From: Oceaniferula flava
GTDB taxonomy: Bacteria > Verrucomicrobiota > Verrucomicrobiia > Verrucomicrobiales > Akkermansiaceae
DNA length: 64,000 nucleotides
Direction: 5' to 3'
Assembly (NCBI RefSeq): GCF_016811075.1
Contig: NZ_JAFBGL010000005.1
Location: forward strand, 248,001-312,000
Every line of letters begins with the position of its first letter. Position 1 is the first letter of the stretch. Below, piece after piece: positions 34,332 through 44,019 of this stretch. The notes beneath the pieces were generated by a model, which searched no databases, was not told the DNA's origin, and was given only the letters and a program-made list of their open reading frames with translations. Both the position numbers and the translations under genes were made by a program.

Positions 34332-35510
34332 TTAGGAAACCGCGAACAGTGCCTTGGCAACTGCTGGGGTCTGGTGGCTGGCGAGGCCGGCAATGTTGAT
34401 GCGGCAGCTGGTGGTGCCGTAGATGCCGAAGTCCTGGCGTAGGCGATCCATTTGTGCCGGTGTTATCGGCAGCAGGGAGAACATCCCTTTTTGATAGCGC
34501 AGGCTCTGAAATTTTTCAGCAGCGCCAAGCTTCAGCAGCTCATCGGCAAGATCCCGGCGGATATCTGCGACCCGACGACGGCAGGCTTCCAGCTCTGCGA
34601 GCCATGGTTCTGGATCTTGAAACAGCATGGCAGCGACGGAAGAGCCGTGATCGGGTGGCATCGAGTAGTTCGCACGGGCGATTCTTTCCAAGGTGAAGCG
34701 GATATTTTCCAGCGGTTTGGCATCGGGTGCAATGATCATCGCCGCCCCGGTGCGTTCGCAGTAGAGCCCCATGTTCTTTGAGCAGCTGGCGACCACGAGC
34801 ATCAGTTCATGTTCACGGGCCATCAGCCGGAGTCCGGCCGCATCCTCCTCGATGCCATCCCCAAAACCTTGGTAGGCGATGTCCACGAGAGGGATGAGTT
34901 TTTTCTCACGACAAAGATCTGAAAATGCCTGCCAGTGTTCGAGCGTGGGGTCGATGCCCGATGGGTTGTGGCAGCAGCCGTGGAGCAGTAGCACATCGCC
35001 AGCCTGGGCCTCGGCGAGGTCTTCCATCGCGGCGGCGAGATCGAGGGAATGATCGTGCTCTTGTTCCTGCCAGCGGTAGGCACCGAGCTTGAGACCGGCC
35101 GCCGACATGATCGGGTGGTGGTTGACATAGCCGGGGTCGGAAATCCACGCTGTGGCGCCGGGGGAGATGTGCGGGATGAAGTCGGCGAGTAAGCGCAGGG
35201 CACCGGTGCCGCCGACGGTTTGGATAGTGCATTGGCGATCGAGCACCGGGCTGTCCGGTCCGAGGAGGAAGCGCGAGATGCCATCGATAAATTCGAGGTT
35301 GCCGGACAGGCAGCGGTAGGACTTGGACGCCGCGGAAGCTGCCAATCGAGCTTCGGCATCCTGCACCGCCTGCATGACGGGTGTCTTGCCCTCGGCGTCG
35401 CGGTAAACTCCCACGACCAGGTCGATTTTTTCCTCCCGTTGATCGTGAGCGAATGCCGTGGTGAGCGCCCAAAGAGGATCGGATTCTGCGGGGGCGAGTC
35501 GGGAAATCAT
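34332..35510 (-). CDS. Aromatic/aspartate-type aminotransferase (PLP class I)
   Basis: A 392-residue class I aminotransferase. K245 in S-C-S-K-N-M-G-L-Y is the PLP lysine; H-N-P-S-G-I-D (181-187) and D210-I-A-Y213 are the other cofactor contacts. The N-terminal D-P-L-W-A-L-T block, the late C-R-I-N-I-A-G-L with the carboxylate-binding Arg, and the length match the TyrB/AspC family. It transfers amino groups between 2-oxoglutarate and aromatic or acidic amino acids. It follows the EamA-like gene by 18 bases on the same strand, so an amino-acid transport role for that partner is possible. Confidence 0.93.
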   Translation of the reverse strand: MISRLAPAESDPLWALTTAFAHDQREEKIDLVVGVYRDAEGKTPVMQAVQDAEARLAASAASKSYRCLSGNLEFIDGISRFLLGPDSPVLDRQCTIQTVGGTGALRLLADFIPHISPGATAWISDPGYVNHHPIMSAAGLKLGAYRWQEQEHDHSLDLAAAMEDLAEAQAGDVLLLHGCCHNPSGIDPTLEHWQAFSDLCREKKLIPLVDIAYQGFGDGIEEDAAGLRLMAREHELMLVVASCSKNMGLYCERTGAAMIIAPDAKPLENIRFTLERIARANYSMPPDHGSSVAAMLFQDPEPWLAELEACRRRVADIRRDLADELLKLGAAEKFQSLRYQKGMFSLLPITPAQMDRLRQDFGIYGTTSCRINIAGLASHQTPAVAKALFAVS

Positions 35511-35528
35511 GAGGCCGGTAGGTGAGTG

Positions 35529-36443
35529 TTAGGTCGCGGATCGATTGGATAAGATGACTCCCACGGTGATGAGGAAGACGCTGATGGCGGTGCTGAAAGT
35601 GATCGATTCACCGAGGAAGGGCACGGCCAGAATGGCAGCGAGGGCGGGGGCGAGCGAGCCGATGGTGGCGCTCTTGGCGGTGCCCAAGCGCGAGATGGCG
35701 AAGGCATAACCGACGGTGGACAGCAGCCCGACCCCCAGGCCCTGAATCAACAGGAAGGGGACAGCCTGATGCAAGGTGATGCTATCGAGATGGCTGGGCA
35801 CCACGCCGGTGAGCATCAACGTCACCAGCATGACCAATGAGCCCACTGCGAGCACGATGCCATTGCCGATGGCATCCAGCCCTGAGCTCCGCAGGCCGAC
35901 GCTGTAGATCCCCCAGAACAAGCTGGCGACGAGAAGGTAGCCAATGCCTCGGAGCGTCTCCGGATCGATGCCCGCAGGCTGGGCGATGATCAGACCCAAG
36001 GCCCCGGCGATGATGATCGAGAGAGGTAACAGCTGACGGCGAGGCAATCGACGACGGTCGATTAGGAAATACACCAAGCTCACCGAGAGGGGCGCGGTTC
36101 CGGCGACCAGGGCTCCCACATGAACGGCGGAAGTGGTGCGGGCACCGGCGGAGGCGATGAAGAAAAAGGGAAGGCCTCCGCAGAGCACCATGAGCACATC
36201 GCGCAGGCGAAGTTTTTTAAACTCGGCGAAACGACTGGAAAAGGCGGGCAGCAGAGCGAGCACGGGAACGGCAAAACGTATCAGCGCCACATCCGCTGTG
36301 GTCAGTCCGGAAGTGCTGATCGCTCGCAGAGTCAGCGCGAAACCAGCCCAGATGATCACCACACTGTAGAGGACCAGGTAGCCGGTGGTTTTCGGACTGA
36401 GAAAGCCTCTTCGGACTTGAACTTGATCGGCGAGAGTGTGCAT
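35529..36443 (-). CDS. EamA/DMT-family transporter
   Basis: A 304-residue inner-membrane protein with about ten hydrophobic helices in two EamA repeats (V-V-I-I-W-A-G-F-A-L-T near the N-terminus, G-S-L-A-P-A-L-A-A-I-L near the end). The family exports or imports small metabolites, including amino acids and nucleotide sugars. I chose the ATG at 36443; an earlier start at 36542 would add a soluble leader without support. The gene is immediately upstream of the aminotransferase at 34332, which hints at an amino-acid substrate. That link is inference. Confidence 0.85.
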   Translation of the reverse strand: MHTLADQVQVRRGFLSPKTTGYLVLYSVVIIWAGFALTLRAISTSGLTTADVALIRFAVPVLALLPAFSSRFAEFKKLRLRDVLMVLCGGLPFFFIASAGARTTSAVHVGALVAGTAPLSVSLVYFLIDRRRLPRRQLLPLSIIIAGALGLIIAQPAGIDPETLRGIGYLLVASLFWGIYSVGLRSSGLDAIGNGIVLAVGSLVMLVTLMLTGVVPSHLDSITLHQAVPFLLIQGLGVGLLSTVGYAFAISRLGTAKSATIGSLAPALAAILAVPFLGESITFSTAISVFLITVGVILSNRSAT

Positions 36444-36695
36444 AGCGACGGAGGTCAGCTCTTGAGATGACACCGTAATTCTAACTCTGTCCTGGCAAAA
36501 ACATCTTGCAGGATTCCACAGCGAGCGATGAGCATTCGGCAAGGTCGCTCAGCCTCGTGAATCCCGTCATTGCGCACTTCCTTATGACACTGATCGTTAA
36601 GGTAATGTATTGATTTTTTGCTGATGCCCTCGGTTTGTCCGGCACAAATAGCTTGGCAACAATCCTTCCTGAAAGGGTGTGAATTGCGCGCTGAA

Positions 36696-39608
36696 TTACT
36701 GACCCGATGCTTGAGCTTTCCCCTTGGAAAAGATCACCACTGGGCGCAGAGCTTGGTGTGCATGTTCTTTGCTTGCGATTTCCACCACCCGACCATCGTA
36801 GTGATAGTCTCCGCGATGATAGTAGCTGTTAGAATACTCGTTGACGTTATAGCGCACCGTGCGGGCGATCACGAAGGTGACATCCATCGTAGGCTTGTCA
36901 CCGGCCACGGACTGCAGGTAATCGGTGACGTCCAAGTAGTTGTGCCGGTAATCTGAAGCGTGGAAAGAAACTGCACCGAGAAACTCGCCGTAGAGTCCGA
37001 GCCCTTTGCCGACGCCACTGCTGTAGCCGGCGTGGTTGTCTTCGATATCAATCATGTCCCCGGTGCCATCGGTGGACCCCATGGTGGTTTGGGTGATATG
37101 GTATTTCCCCAGCCCCGGCGCATCCGCCCATTGCATCGCAGAGCCTTCGCTCCAGTGGGTATCGGTCACGGCATAAACATGGAGAATTTCGCGTTCGCTT
37201 TGATCGCTTCCGCTATTTCTTCCCGAGATTTTCAGCAGCACCTGCTGCATCTCTGCCGGGGACCCCAGACGGAAACGTAGCAACCCAACATTACGCTGGG
37301 AGGGATCTGAGTGGTGGTTGGAAACCTTTATGGTGGCGGCTGCTCCGAGGCTCTCGGTGGCGGCGACTTGTTGGGTGGTGTCCTCGCTTGGGATGACCTG
37401 CATCCGGGCTGACACGGCGCCCGCCATGGGCACCTTGATCAAGTAGGCGGTGTAGTTCGGCGCATCAAACGACAACTTTTTCGCGTGATCTAACGCTAAC
37501 AGCTCAGTGACTTGGCCGGTGTTGTATTCATCGACCCGTTGCAGCGACACCACCGCGCCAGCTTCGACCTTCAGCGCGCTGAGATCGATCGAAACAGGAA
37601 CGCCCACACCTGAGGTGTTAGATCCGTAGATATAATACATCTGCTTGGCCTCATCGATCGCTGCCAGGGTGCGGCGTTGATAATGGGCACCGGATACCAC
37701 CTCGACCGGCACCAAGGGTTTGCCGCCACAGAAATGCTTGGCATACATCTGGAAGCAGGCGCCACCGCGAGTGATCCCACCATAGTTTTTAGGCTCTTGA
37801 CGACTGACATAGCTCAGCTTGTTTCCCACGCCCTCGAGTAGTTCCGGTTTTTGTGAGGCTCCGAGTTTGAAAATAAAGATCCCACCGTCCTCGCCGAGTC
37901 CGTTCGGCCCGTGCTCGCCGGAGACCTGGAGGATTTGCGCCATCGTGACGCCGAAATGGAGGTCTTCGGTATCGAGTTTCTTCTTGGTAAAGGTGCCGCC
38001 GGTATTGGTGTTGTATTCTGAAATGACCAGAGGGAGGTCCGGCATCGGGTCGTTGTCTGCGGTGGCGACGTCGTTCCGCGTTCTTAGCATAATCTTCTCC
38101 GCGCCTAAGGCGTCGCCGTAGCGGTGGTAATCGTATGAATGATAGTTCAGCGGGTTGTTTTTCCGATACTTGCCGAAGATGTCGTATTTGACTTTCTTCC
38201 ACGAGATGTTGCCCCAGTTGTGTGGGCTGCTGCCTTCCTTGCCTTTGACGTAGGGTTCGGTCAGGCTGTTGTCCCAGTATGAGCCGGCGCAGACCGGTCC
38301 GCAGAGATTCGGTTTCAGGGATTTGCCAAATGCGGCATTCACATCGGCGATCGCTTTGCGCGTGGCGTCGGCATGCACCAGCCAGTGGCTTTCCCAGACA
38401 TCGTAGCTGATCCAGTGGTGCGGCTCGTTGCGGTATTGATACATCGTCACATCATAGGTCGAGGCATAGTGGTAGACGATCGCATACCAGTATTTCCAGT
38501 ATCTGAAAATGGTCTCCCAGTCGCCAGTGATCGGCGTTTTGCTGATGTCTCTGGAGCTGACGAGCATCGCCATGATGTCGTGGTTTGCCAGATACTGCAT
38601 GTGTTCCGGCACGCCATGACGCTCGAGTTCAGTGTGCAAATGCTTCCAGTCGATGTAGTAGTTCGACGCGCTGGCCTGGCGCATGGGGTTCTTGCGAATA
38701 TCTTCGGATGCTTTGGCAAAGGCCGCTGCGGAGGTGATGCTGCTATTGTCGGCCAATTGCGAAAAGCTCGGTTTAAACCAGCTCCGGTGCTCGGTGATGC
38801 CCCACCAGTTCAAGTAATCAAAGCCTGTGAGCATGGCTGTGTCGGCCGTTGCTCCCATGATCTTGGGAATGCGATGGCCGTTAGGCGCTTTTAAAACAAG
38901 GGAGTGAGGTGGGGCCGATGCCTTGTAAAGCGTGGTGACTTCACTGGCCGACAGAGCATGGTCGTATACTCGAAAATCATCCAGGGCACCGTGGTAGAAC
39001 TGATCGTTGTGGCCGCTACCGATGATGAAATCGGCAGACGGATCCACCGGGGTATTCGTTCCGTTGACTTCATGCCACAGCTGCGAGTTCACATAGATTT
39101 TCATCGATCCCTCCGAGGCATTCTTGGTGAACACCCAATGATTCCAATTTCCCCACAGCAGTGATTCCTCATCTCTGGCGTAGGCCTTCTCAAGGCGGTC
39201 CCGCTTTGCAGACGTGAAGGTATCAAAGTAGATCCGGCCATTCTTGTGAGGGAAGTGGGCGTTGAGCTTTGGCTCGCCATTCACATGGGCGAAAAAGAGA
39301 TTGCCGTCAGGTTTCGAAGGGGCTCCGTAGCACCAGACCGCAATGCTTAGCTCGTTGGCTGTGTTCGATAACACCGTGCCGAAATCGACAACCTGGCAGC
39401 TGCCGTCAAATTTCAGTGCACCTCCGATCAGTCCGCGTGTCCAGCTCGGGTTCACCACCTTGCCATGATATCCGCCACCGGAGGAATCCGCGGCTGTGGT
39501 GCCGCTGGTTTCATCAAATGTCCAATGCCCCACCAGACCAGCGTGAGCACTCATGCTGGTGATCATCAGGGTGGCGAACAGCGTTTTGTAAATGCTTGGA
39601 AGGGTCAT
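36696..39608 (-). CDS. Secreted LamG / clan GH-A-like glycoside hydrolase with C-terminal carbohydrate-binding module
   Basis: A 970-residue exported protein with a signal peptide ending near S-A-H-A-G. A LamG/ConA-like lectin domain covers about 24-230 (G-H-W-T-F-D-E-T, D-D-F-R-V-Y). A TIM-barrel region follows (about 245-720). Candidate catalytic acids are E395 in Y-R-N-E395-P-H and E531 in V-I-S-E531-Y-N, which fits the acid/base and nucleophile of clan GH-A enzymes. The last part (about 755-965) is a beta-sandwich like CBM96/DUF7594 modules. I cannot assign the GH family; agarase- or porphyranase-like activity is possible given the sulfatases nearby, but this is a guess. Confidence 0.75.
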   Translation of the reverse strand: MTLPSIYKTLFATLMITSMSAHAGLVGHWTFDETSGTTAADSSGGGYHGKVVNPSWTRGLIGGALKFDGSCQVVDFGTVLSNTANELSIAVWCYGAPSKPDGNLFFAHVNGEPKLNAHFPHKNGRIYFDTFTSAKRDRLEKAYARDEESLLWGNWNHWVFTKNASEGSMKIYVNSQLWHEVNGTNTPVDPSADFIIGSGHNDQFYHGALDDFRVYDHALSASEVTTLYKASAPPHSLVLKAPNGHRIPKIMGATADTAMLTGFDYLNWWGITEHRSWFKPSFSQLADNSSITSAAAFAKASEDIRKNPMRQASASNYYIDWKHLHTELERHGVPEHMQYLANHDIMAMLVSSRDISKTPITGDWETIFRYWKYWYAIVYHYASTYDVTMYQYRNEPHHWISYDVWESHWLVHADATRKAIADVNAAFGKSLKPNLCGPVCAGSYWDNSLTEPYVKGKEGSSPHNWGNISWKKVKYDIFGKYRKNNPLNYHSYDYHRYGDALGAEKIMLRTRNDVATADNDPMPDLPLVISEYNTNTGGTFTKKKLDTEDLHFGVTMAQILQVSGEHGPNGLGEDGGIFIFKLGASQKPELLEGVGNKLSYVSRQEPKNYGGITRGGACFQMYAKHFCGGKPLVPVEVVSGAHYQRRTLAAIDEAKQMYYIYGSNTSGVGVPVSIDLSALKVEAGAVVSLQRVDEYNTGQVTELLALDHAKKLSFDAPNYTAYLIKVPMAGAVSARMQVIPSEDTTQQVAATESLGAAATIKVSNHHSDPSQRNVGLLRFRLGSPAEMQQVLLKISGRNSGSDQSEREILHVYAVTDTHWSEGSAMQWADAPGLGKYHITQTTMGSTDGTGDMIDIEDNHAGYSSGVGKGLGLYGEFLGAVSFHASDYRHNYLDVTDYLQSVAGDKPTMDVTFVIARTVRYNVNEYSNSYYHRGDYHYDGRVVEIASKEHAHQALRPVVIFSKGKAQASGQ

Positions 39609-39784
39609 GGTTGCTGGAGGGCTTATCTGGGGGATAGAGGGTGGGGGCTGTTAGGAACCTTGGTTTTCTATCTGCTCCCATCAAACCTCGTCGAGCACAC
39701 TATGGGAAAAGGGAGTCATACAGAGGCAGTGGCACCGAGAGAGTCGTTGTTGTCTCCCGAGCGCTTGATAGGCGGCAAAAGAAA

Positions 39785-39818
39785 AGGGGAAAGAGTCAGC
39801 GCCCTGACTCTTTCCCCT
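39785..39818 (-). terminator. Strong terminator of the ThuA-like gene
   Basis: AGGGGAAAGAGTCAG (39785-39799) pairs perfectly with CTGACTCTTTCCCCT (39804-39818), a 15-bp stem with a CGCC loop. On the minus strand the stem is followed by TTTTCTTTT-like sequence. It lies 34 bases beyond the stop of the gene at 39853. Confidence 0.88.
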
Positions 39819-39852
39819 AGATGCATGTAGCGGCTGGTAGTCCGCGCTTGTT

Positions 39853-40878
39853 TTAGCGATAGTGGCTAACGGGGCGGGGTTTCACTCCGAACTCCTCGTA
39901 TTTGAATCCATCCTCCAGTGCTTTGTAATCACCCACGATATCGACCGAGCTCTTGGCATCGATCTTATCCTCCATGCCCAGTCCCCAGTAGAGAGCATTG
40001 ATGGTCAGGCGACGTACTCCTTCGTTTTGAAAATCTTTGGCCGAACCCATGGTGAAGTGGAAAATGGGCGAGCTAAGCCCCTTGTTGCCCACCCACTTTT
40101 TCGTCCAGGCGATGGGAAGAGCTTCCTTCTCGGTATTCGGCGCGGCGTCTTTTTTCAGCGACTGCATAGGCTGGCCGGTCAGCAGCAAGGTGCAGTCGGC
40201 AGGAACTTTGCCGTCTTTGTGACAACGGTAAACATCCGTCGTGCCCCAGACGTCGTTCACCCCGCGCAGAATGGGGTTCTGCTTGGCCTCGGGGGCGATG
40301 ATGCCCGTGGTGGCCTCGCGTTTCCAGCCACCGTGGTGACCCATGAACTTGCCGCCGAGTAGCTCTTGGAGCGACACGTCTTTGCCATTCACACGATACG
40401 GTTTGGTATCGCGCCAGAGGCCGTGGTTGGCGGTGCGGAGGGCGAGGATGGGTTTGCCGGAGTCGAAGTAGGAATAAAGATGATCGACGTCCTCGTCGGG
40501 CAGCTGCAGGAAACGTGACATCCAAATCAGGCCGTCTGCCTTGGCCAGATGTTCCATGCCGGGCACGATGCTTTTGCGGCCTTTTTCTTTGAAGGGGGAG
40601 GGCATGGTGGGATCGACTAAGCCGTCCTCATTCATCAGGAAGAGCACGGTGCAATGAAAGCCGTGATGTTTGGCGAGCGTGCGGGCCAACATGGGCAGTG
40701 CCTGCTCGGCACGGTATTCCTGCTCGGCGGCGATGAGCACGATGTGCTTGCCCTCACCAGGGCCCTTGCCTCCGGGAATGACTAACCACTGATCTGATTC
40801 AGGGACCGGATGAGGTGAAGCCATGGATGAGAGGGAGGAAAGGAGAAGTAAATAGGATGCCGCGATACGTAAAATCAT
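39853..40878 (-). CDS. Secreted ThuA-like (class I amidotransferase-fold) protein
   Basis: A 341-residue exported protein with a Sec signal peptide ending near S-M-A-S-P. The core resembles ThuA/trehalose-utilisation domains, which have a flavodoxin/class I glutamine amidotransferase-like fold: H-I-V-L-I-A-A, then L-I-W-M-S-R-F, G-K-P-I-L-A-L-R-T and G-H-H-G-G-W. ThuA-like proteins are common in Verrucomicrobia and Planctomycetes near sugar-degradation genes, and their biochemical role is still uncertain. The usual catalytic Cys is not evident. The gene has its own terminator at 39785-39818. Confidence 0.75.
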   Translation of the reverse strand: MILRIAASYLLLLSSLSSMASPHPVPESDQWLVIPGGKGPGEGKHIVLIAAEQEYRAEQALPMLARTLAKHHGFHCTVLFLMNEDGLVDPTMPSPFKEKGRKSIVPGMEHLAKADGLIWMSRFLQLPDEDVDHLYSYFDSGKPILALRTANHGLWRDTKPYRVNGKDVSLQELLGGKFMGHHGGWKREATTGIIAPEAKQNPILRGVNDVWGTTDVYRCHKDGKVPADCTLLLTGQPMQSLKKDAAPNTEKEALPIAWTKKWVGNKGLSSPIFHFTMGSAKDFQNEGVRRLTINALYWGLGMEDKIDAKSSVDIVGDYKALEDGFKYEEFGVKPRPVSHYR

Positions 40879-41011
40879 AATGAAGGATGACCGATCTCAT
40901 AGGGAAACGGGCGCCATGCAACAACGCTAAACTTGTTATAGCTCAGGGGGCAAAGGGTCAAAAATCTGCGTCATAGAGAGACGCTTGCTCGCTGGTGACG
41001 AGAGTGGGTTG

Positions 41012-42421
41012 CTACCTTCTTCCGCCGCGCCGATTGCCTTGTCGGCTCTGCTTTGGTTCAGCGGTCGGATCGTAGTTGGTATTTTCCTCAGGCCGCTGTG
41101 CCATGGTTTCTGTGAGCCGCGCTTCCATGGCCCTGACCATGCTGTGAAACTTCTGCAGCTCGTTGCCGGCCAGGTTCTTTGATTCGCCGAGGTCTTCCTT
41201 CAGGTGGTAGAGTCGATTGCTGCCCGATTCCCAGTCTCGGAGCAGTTTCCAGTCGCCGTCAATGAGTGCGGTCTGGGGAACTTGCTGCGGGCCGTGGCCG
41301 TAGTGGGGGTAGTGAAACAGCAGGCCTTTGGTCCGTTGGAAATCTTCTTCGTGGCCAGTGAGCAGGGGCGTGAGATCGACACTTTCTGCGGTGGTTTTGC
41401 GAGACCCTGACCAGGCGGCAAAGGTGGAAAAGAGGTCGGTGCCGCTGACGCTCTGCCTGCAGTAGCCGGTTTGCACATCAGGACCCAGCACGATCAGCGG
41501 AACGCGGATGCCTCCTTCGTAAAGGGTTCCTTTTCCCCCCTGAAGCGGTGCGTTGTTAGGCGTGCGTGGGTTGCCGCGAGTTCCGTTGTCAGACATGAAC
41601 ACGAGGTAGGTCTGGTCGGCGATCTTGAGTTGTTCAATGGCTTGGCTGATCCGTGCCAAGCTGGCGTCGAGGTCCCAAGTCATCCCGGCGTAGTCGGCTT
41701 CACGATGGAATTGACCAGCGGGAAGCGATTTGAATTTGTCGATGCTTGCCGGCTTGCTTTGGGTCGGCTCATGCACGGCATAGTGTGAGATCTGGAGGTA
41801 AAACGGTTTTCCTGCGGCGACATTTTTTCGCATGAACTCAATGCCGCGCCGAGTGAGGCTGTCGATTTCCTTGGGGTCCTCGTCAGTGCCTTTGGATTCG
41901 TTCTGGGTATTGCCGTCGTGCAGGTCGAAGCCGTAGTCACCGGCGTCATCGTTGCGGCCAATGTGCCACTTGCCGAGGAGCGCAGTGGCGTATCCTTGCT
42001 CCTTGAGCACCGATCCGATGGTCGGCTGACTGTCCGACAGACGGGTGGTCGGTTCCGGCGTGATCAGTTTCTTGCTGCCATCGTTTTTGCCCCTCCCCGG
42101 TGTGGTGATGTGCAGCTGCGCCGGTGTCAGACCGGTCAGCACCGCGGCCCGACTGGGTGTGCACAGGGCACTGGGTGAATACGCTTGGGAAAATACCATG
42201 CCACGCGCAGCCAGCTTCTCCAGCTGGGGCGTTTGGTAGTAGTCGCTCTTACTGGAAGCATCGCCCTGGATCATCGCCACGGAGGTTCCGGTCCAGCCCA
42301 TGTCATCGGCGTAGATGAAGATGATGTTAGGCTTCTTGGAGGGCTCGGCCGCCACCACTGGGCTGATGGAAGTGATGGCGAGGAGGCCGCAGAGGGCTCT
42401 CTGAATGATCGCTGATTTCAT
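41012..42421 (-). CDS. Secreted S1-family sulfatase
   Basis: A 469-residue sulfatase with a Sec signal peptide ending near V-V-A-A-E. The metal-binding Y-A-D-D-M-G-W and the formylglycine motif C87-T-P-S-R91 are intact. K-W-H-I-G and M-S-D-N-G-T-R further support the fold. The C-terminus ends in a basic Gly/Arg-rich tail (R-R-G-G-R-R). The Lcl/EF-hand gene ends only five bases upstream, so the two are in one operon, with this gene second. Expected role: removing sulfate esters from polysaccharides or oligosaccharides. Confidence 0.92.
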   Translation of the reverse strand: MKSAIIQRALCGLLAITSISPVVAAEPSKKPNIIFIYADDMGWTGTSVAMIQGDASSKSDYYQTPQLEKLAARGMVFSQAYSPSALCTPSRAAVLTGLTPAQLHITTPGRGKNDGSKKLITPEPTTRLSDSQPTIGSVLKEQGYATALLGKWHIGRNDDAGDYGFDLHDGNTQNESKGTDEDPKEIDSLTRRGIEFMRKNVAAGKPFYLQISHYAVHEPTQSKPASIDKFKSLPAGQFHREADYAGMTWDLDASLARISQAIEQLKIADQTYLVFMSDNGTRGNPRTPNNAPLQGGKGTLYEGGIRVPLIVLGPDVQTGYCRQSVSGTDLFSTFAAWSGSRKTTAESVDLTPLLTGHEEDFQRTKGLLFHYPHYGHGPQQVPQTALIDGDWKLLRDWESGSNRLYHLKEDLGESKNLAGNELQKFHSMVRAMEARLTETMAQRPEENTNYDPTAEPKQSRQGNRRGGRR

Positions 42422-42426
42422 CTCTT

Positions 42427-43881
42427 TTACGGACGTTGTGGGCGTTGCGATCCTTGAGGTCTGCCCTTTGGAGCTTCGTCCTCGGTGAGCACGCCGTCTT
42501 TATTTTTGTCGAAACGGTCAAAGTGGGCGTCTGGTCCGCCGAATTCCTCTTTGGAAACTTTGCCATCACCGTTTTTATCCTCACGCTTGATAAACGCAGC
42601 ACCGCTCTGGCCTCTGTTAGGTTCCGGTTTCTTGCGTTGCGTTTCTGACGGCTGTTGCGGGCGCTCGCGTTTGCCGGACTTTTTCTGTTCGATTTCTTTT
42701 ACCACGGGAGCATCCACCAGTTTCACTCCACCGCCGCGCACCAGACGCACCATGTTGTAAATGCGGATCACATCGCCCTGAGGTCCGCGACCGTAGGGGA
42801 ACTTCGAGGCGTCGCCTGTTTTTGGATCGGATCGTTGTGAACCGGCACCGTGCACATCCATCAAGGTTTTCTGACCGTCTTCGCCCATCCAGCCGAGCGA
42901 TCTTCCGAACGCGAAGTAGGTGGCTGTGGTGTTGCTGCGGGTGCCGACGTGGGTGCTGCTGCTCCAGTAGTGGGCGTAGTCTTTGTTACCGCCTTCGTTT
43001 TTCAGAGCCGTGCATTCAAAGATCGGATTGATCGCGGCGGAGCCTGTGGTGTCGGGTGAACGCGTGTAATCCACGATGCTCTGCAGCTCCTTGGCACTGG
43101 GGAGTCGCCAGTCGGAGTGACCGGCCAGTTTCATCTCCTCAGCGTATTTGAGCGCCGTGGGCCAGTCCATACCGCGCCCGCTATCCGCCTTCATCCAGGT
43201 CAGGCCGGTGGCGGCGTCCGTGATCGTGCCGTCGTCATTGTCCTTGAATTGGTTCACTCCATAATCACTTTTTCCACGAACGTAGAGGACGTGGAAGGTC
43301 TTCTCGCCGCGACGACTTTTGATCGGATATCCCTTGATCCGACCGTCCGCAAAATTGACGCCGAAGAGGGTTTCGTTGCCGCCCATGGTGGTGCTGACAT
43401 ACTTGGTGGAAGTGGCGAATTGAGAGTCGATAATCCGCTCACCCTTGGTGGGATCGCCATACTTGAAATCGAACACCGTGCGATCGATGAACGGCTTGAG
43501 ACGACTGGTGTCCGTGGCGTGAGGATCGGGGTCGATGCCATCGAGCTTGATCAGCGAGTAGAGCTCTTTGATGGTGGGCAGTCGCCAGTCGCTGTGGCCG
43601 CCGACACGACATTGGGCGGCATTTTTAAGCGCCTCGGCATAGGTCATCTTTGCCCCGGGGTCCTTGGTCCACATCAGGCCGGTGACGGTGTCGGTGACCG
43701 TGCCGTCGTGCACTTGGTAGGAAGGAGCATTGCCCGCGTAGTGGGCGTCCTGACCTGGATCATCCCCGTAGGCCACCGTCTGGCCGGTATCCACGATGGG
43801 GTAAGAAAGTGTCTCCGCGTGGATCGAAGTCGCGCAGCTTACCAAGGCTGCTGCGGCGATGGTGAAATTTCTCGTTCGCAT
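42427..43881 (-). CDS. Secreted Lcl-type (DUF1566) protein with EF-hand tail
   Basis: A 484-residue exported protein with a signal peptide ending near I-H-A-E-T. It has two DUF1566/Lcl-type domains: the first contains G-L-M-W-T-K-D and D-W-R-L-P-T-I-K-E-L (about 68-106), and the second has G-L-T-W-M-K-A and D-W-R-L-P-S-A-K-E-L (about 228-265). A Lys/Arg/Gln/Pro-rich linker leads to two EF-hands, D-K-N-G-D-G-K-V and D-K-N-K-D-G-V-L. DUF1566 domains are known from the Legionella collagen-like adhesin Lcl, where they bind glycans. The gene is followed after five bases by a sulfatase. It is paralogous to the protein at 52318-53769. Binding of sulfated glycans is an inference. Confidence 0.8.
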   Translation of the reverse strand: MRTRNFTIAAAALVSCATSIHAETLSYPIVDTGQTVAYGDDPGQDAHYAGNAPSYQVHDGTVTDTVTGLMWTKDPGAKMTYAEALKNAAQCRVGGHSDWRLPTIKELYSLIKLDGIDPDPHATDTSRLKPFIDRTVFDFKYGDPTKGERIIDSQFATSTKYVSTTMGGNETLFGVNFADGRIKGYPIKSRRGEKTFHVLYVRGKSDYGVNQFKDNDDGTITDAATGLTWMKADSGRGMDWPTALKYAEEMKLAGHSDWRLPSAKELQSIVDYTRSPDTTGSAAINPIFECTALKNEGGNKDYAHYWSSSTHVGTRSNTTATYFAFGRSLGWMGEDGQKTLMDVHGAGSQRSDPKTGDASKFPYGRGPQGDVIRIYNMVRLVRGGGVKLVDAPVVKEIEQKKSGKRERPQQPSETQRKKPEPNRGQSGAAFIKREDKNGDGKVSKEEFGGPDAHFDRFDKNKDGVLTEDEAPKGRPQGSQRPQRP

Positions 43882-44019
43882 AGTGTTTGAACTATGCGGC
43901 GATTGAAAAGTTGTAGAGTTTCAGACCATCACCCTTGAGCCTGATGATTGGAAAACGATCGAAGCTGCCGCCTGGTGGGGCGACAGCTCACGGTCAATGG
44001 TTCTGGTGGATGGACCAGG

